Origin: Candidatus Faecivivens stercoravium
GTDB taxonomy: Bacteria > Bacillota > Clostridia > Oscillospirales > Ruminococcaceae
Direction of reading: 5' to 3'
Length of the DNA stretch: 5,492 nt
Assembly (NCBI GenBank): GCA_018712425.1
Contig: DVHA01000036.1
Location: 1-5,492, forward strand
A program made the translations under genes and the position numbers. Each line of letters starts with the position of its first letter. Positions within the stretch are counted from its first letter, which is position 1. Positions 5,479-5,492 of this stretch are shown here, piece by piece. The notes under the pieces were generated by a model, which made no database searches, was not told the origin of the DNA, and saw only the letters and a list, made by a program, of their open reading frames with translations.

Positions 5479-5492
5479 TTCGTTATCAGTGG

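Overview
The window carries two complete genes, both on the minus strand, and about 670 bases of non-coding DNA at the right end. Both genes encode secreted, lipid-anchored solute-binding proteins of ABC importers, in the family-5 (oligopeptide/dipeptide OppA/DppA-like) superfamily. Lipobox signal peptides followed by Ser/Glu-rich tethers, AAAGGAG-type ribosome binding sites and TTGACA-N17-TATAAT promoters point to a Gram-positive host. GC-rich coding DNA beside AT-rich spacers suggests a Clostridia member, perhaps of the Oscillospiraceae/Ruminococcaceae kind. That placement is inference from style, not from a marker gene.

Layout in the direction of transcription (right to left): (1) 5135-5492 has no gene but is densely structured. 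Two hairpin clusters lie as inverted copies of each other and are flanked by directly repeated blocks. (2) 5104-5134 is a clean intrinsic terminator for transcription arriving from the right. (3) 4819-5022 holds a consensus promoter and a leader of about 170 nt with three perfect dyads. (4) 2383-4818 encodes an 811-residue binding protein. (5) 2062-2382 holds a probable terminator for that gene, then a second near-consensus promoter and a leader of about 125 nt. (6) 88-2061 encodes a 657-residue paralogue that starts with GTG. (7) 18-67 is a long hairpin just after its stop codon.

The two proteins are tandem paralogues, about 75% identical over a 104-residue central block by hand count. The upstream one carries roughly 160 extra residues in one place. 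Each has its own promoter, so they appear to be independently controlled binding proteins, possibly sharing one permease. No permease or ATPase gene is visible; these would most plausibly lie beyond position 1. The ligand cannot be read from sequence. Both proteins have Gly where OppA/DppA have the Asp that binds a peptide N-terminus, so 'peptide-binding' is only a family label here.

The most unusual part is the 5185-5424 structure pair. Each copy is a hairpin followed by a three-way junction, and the copies differ by compensatory base changes, which indicates selection on the fold.
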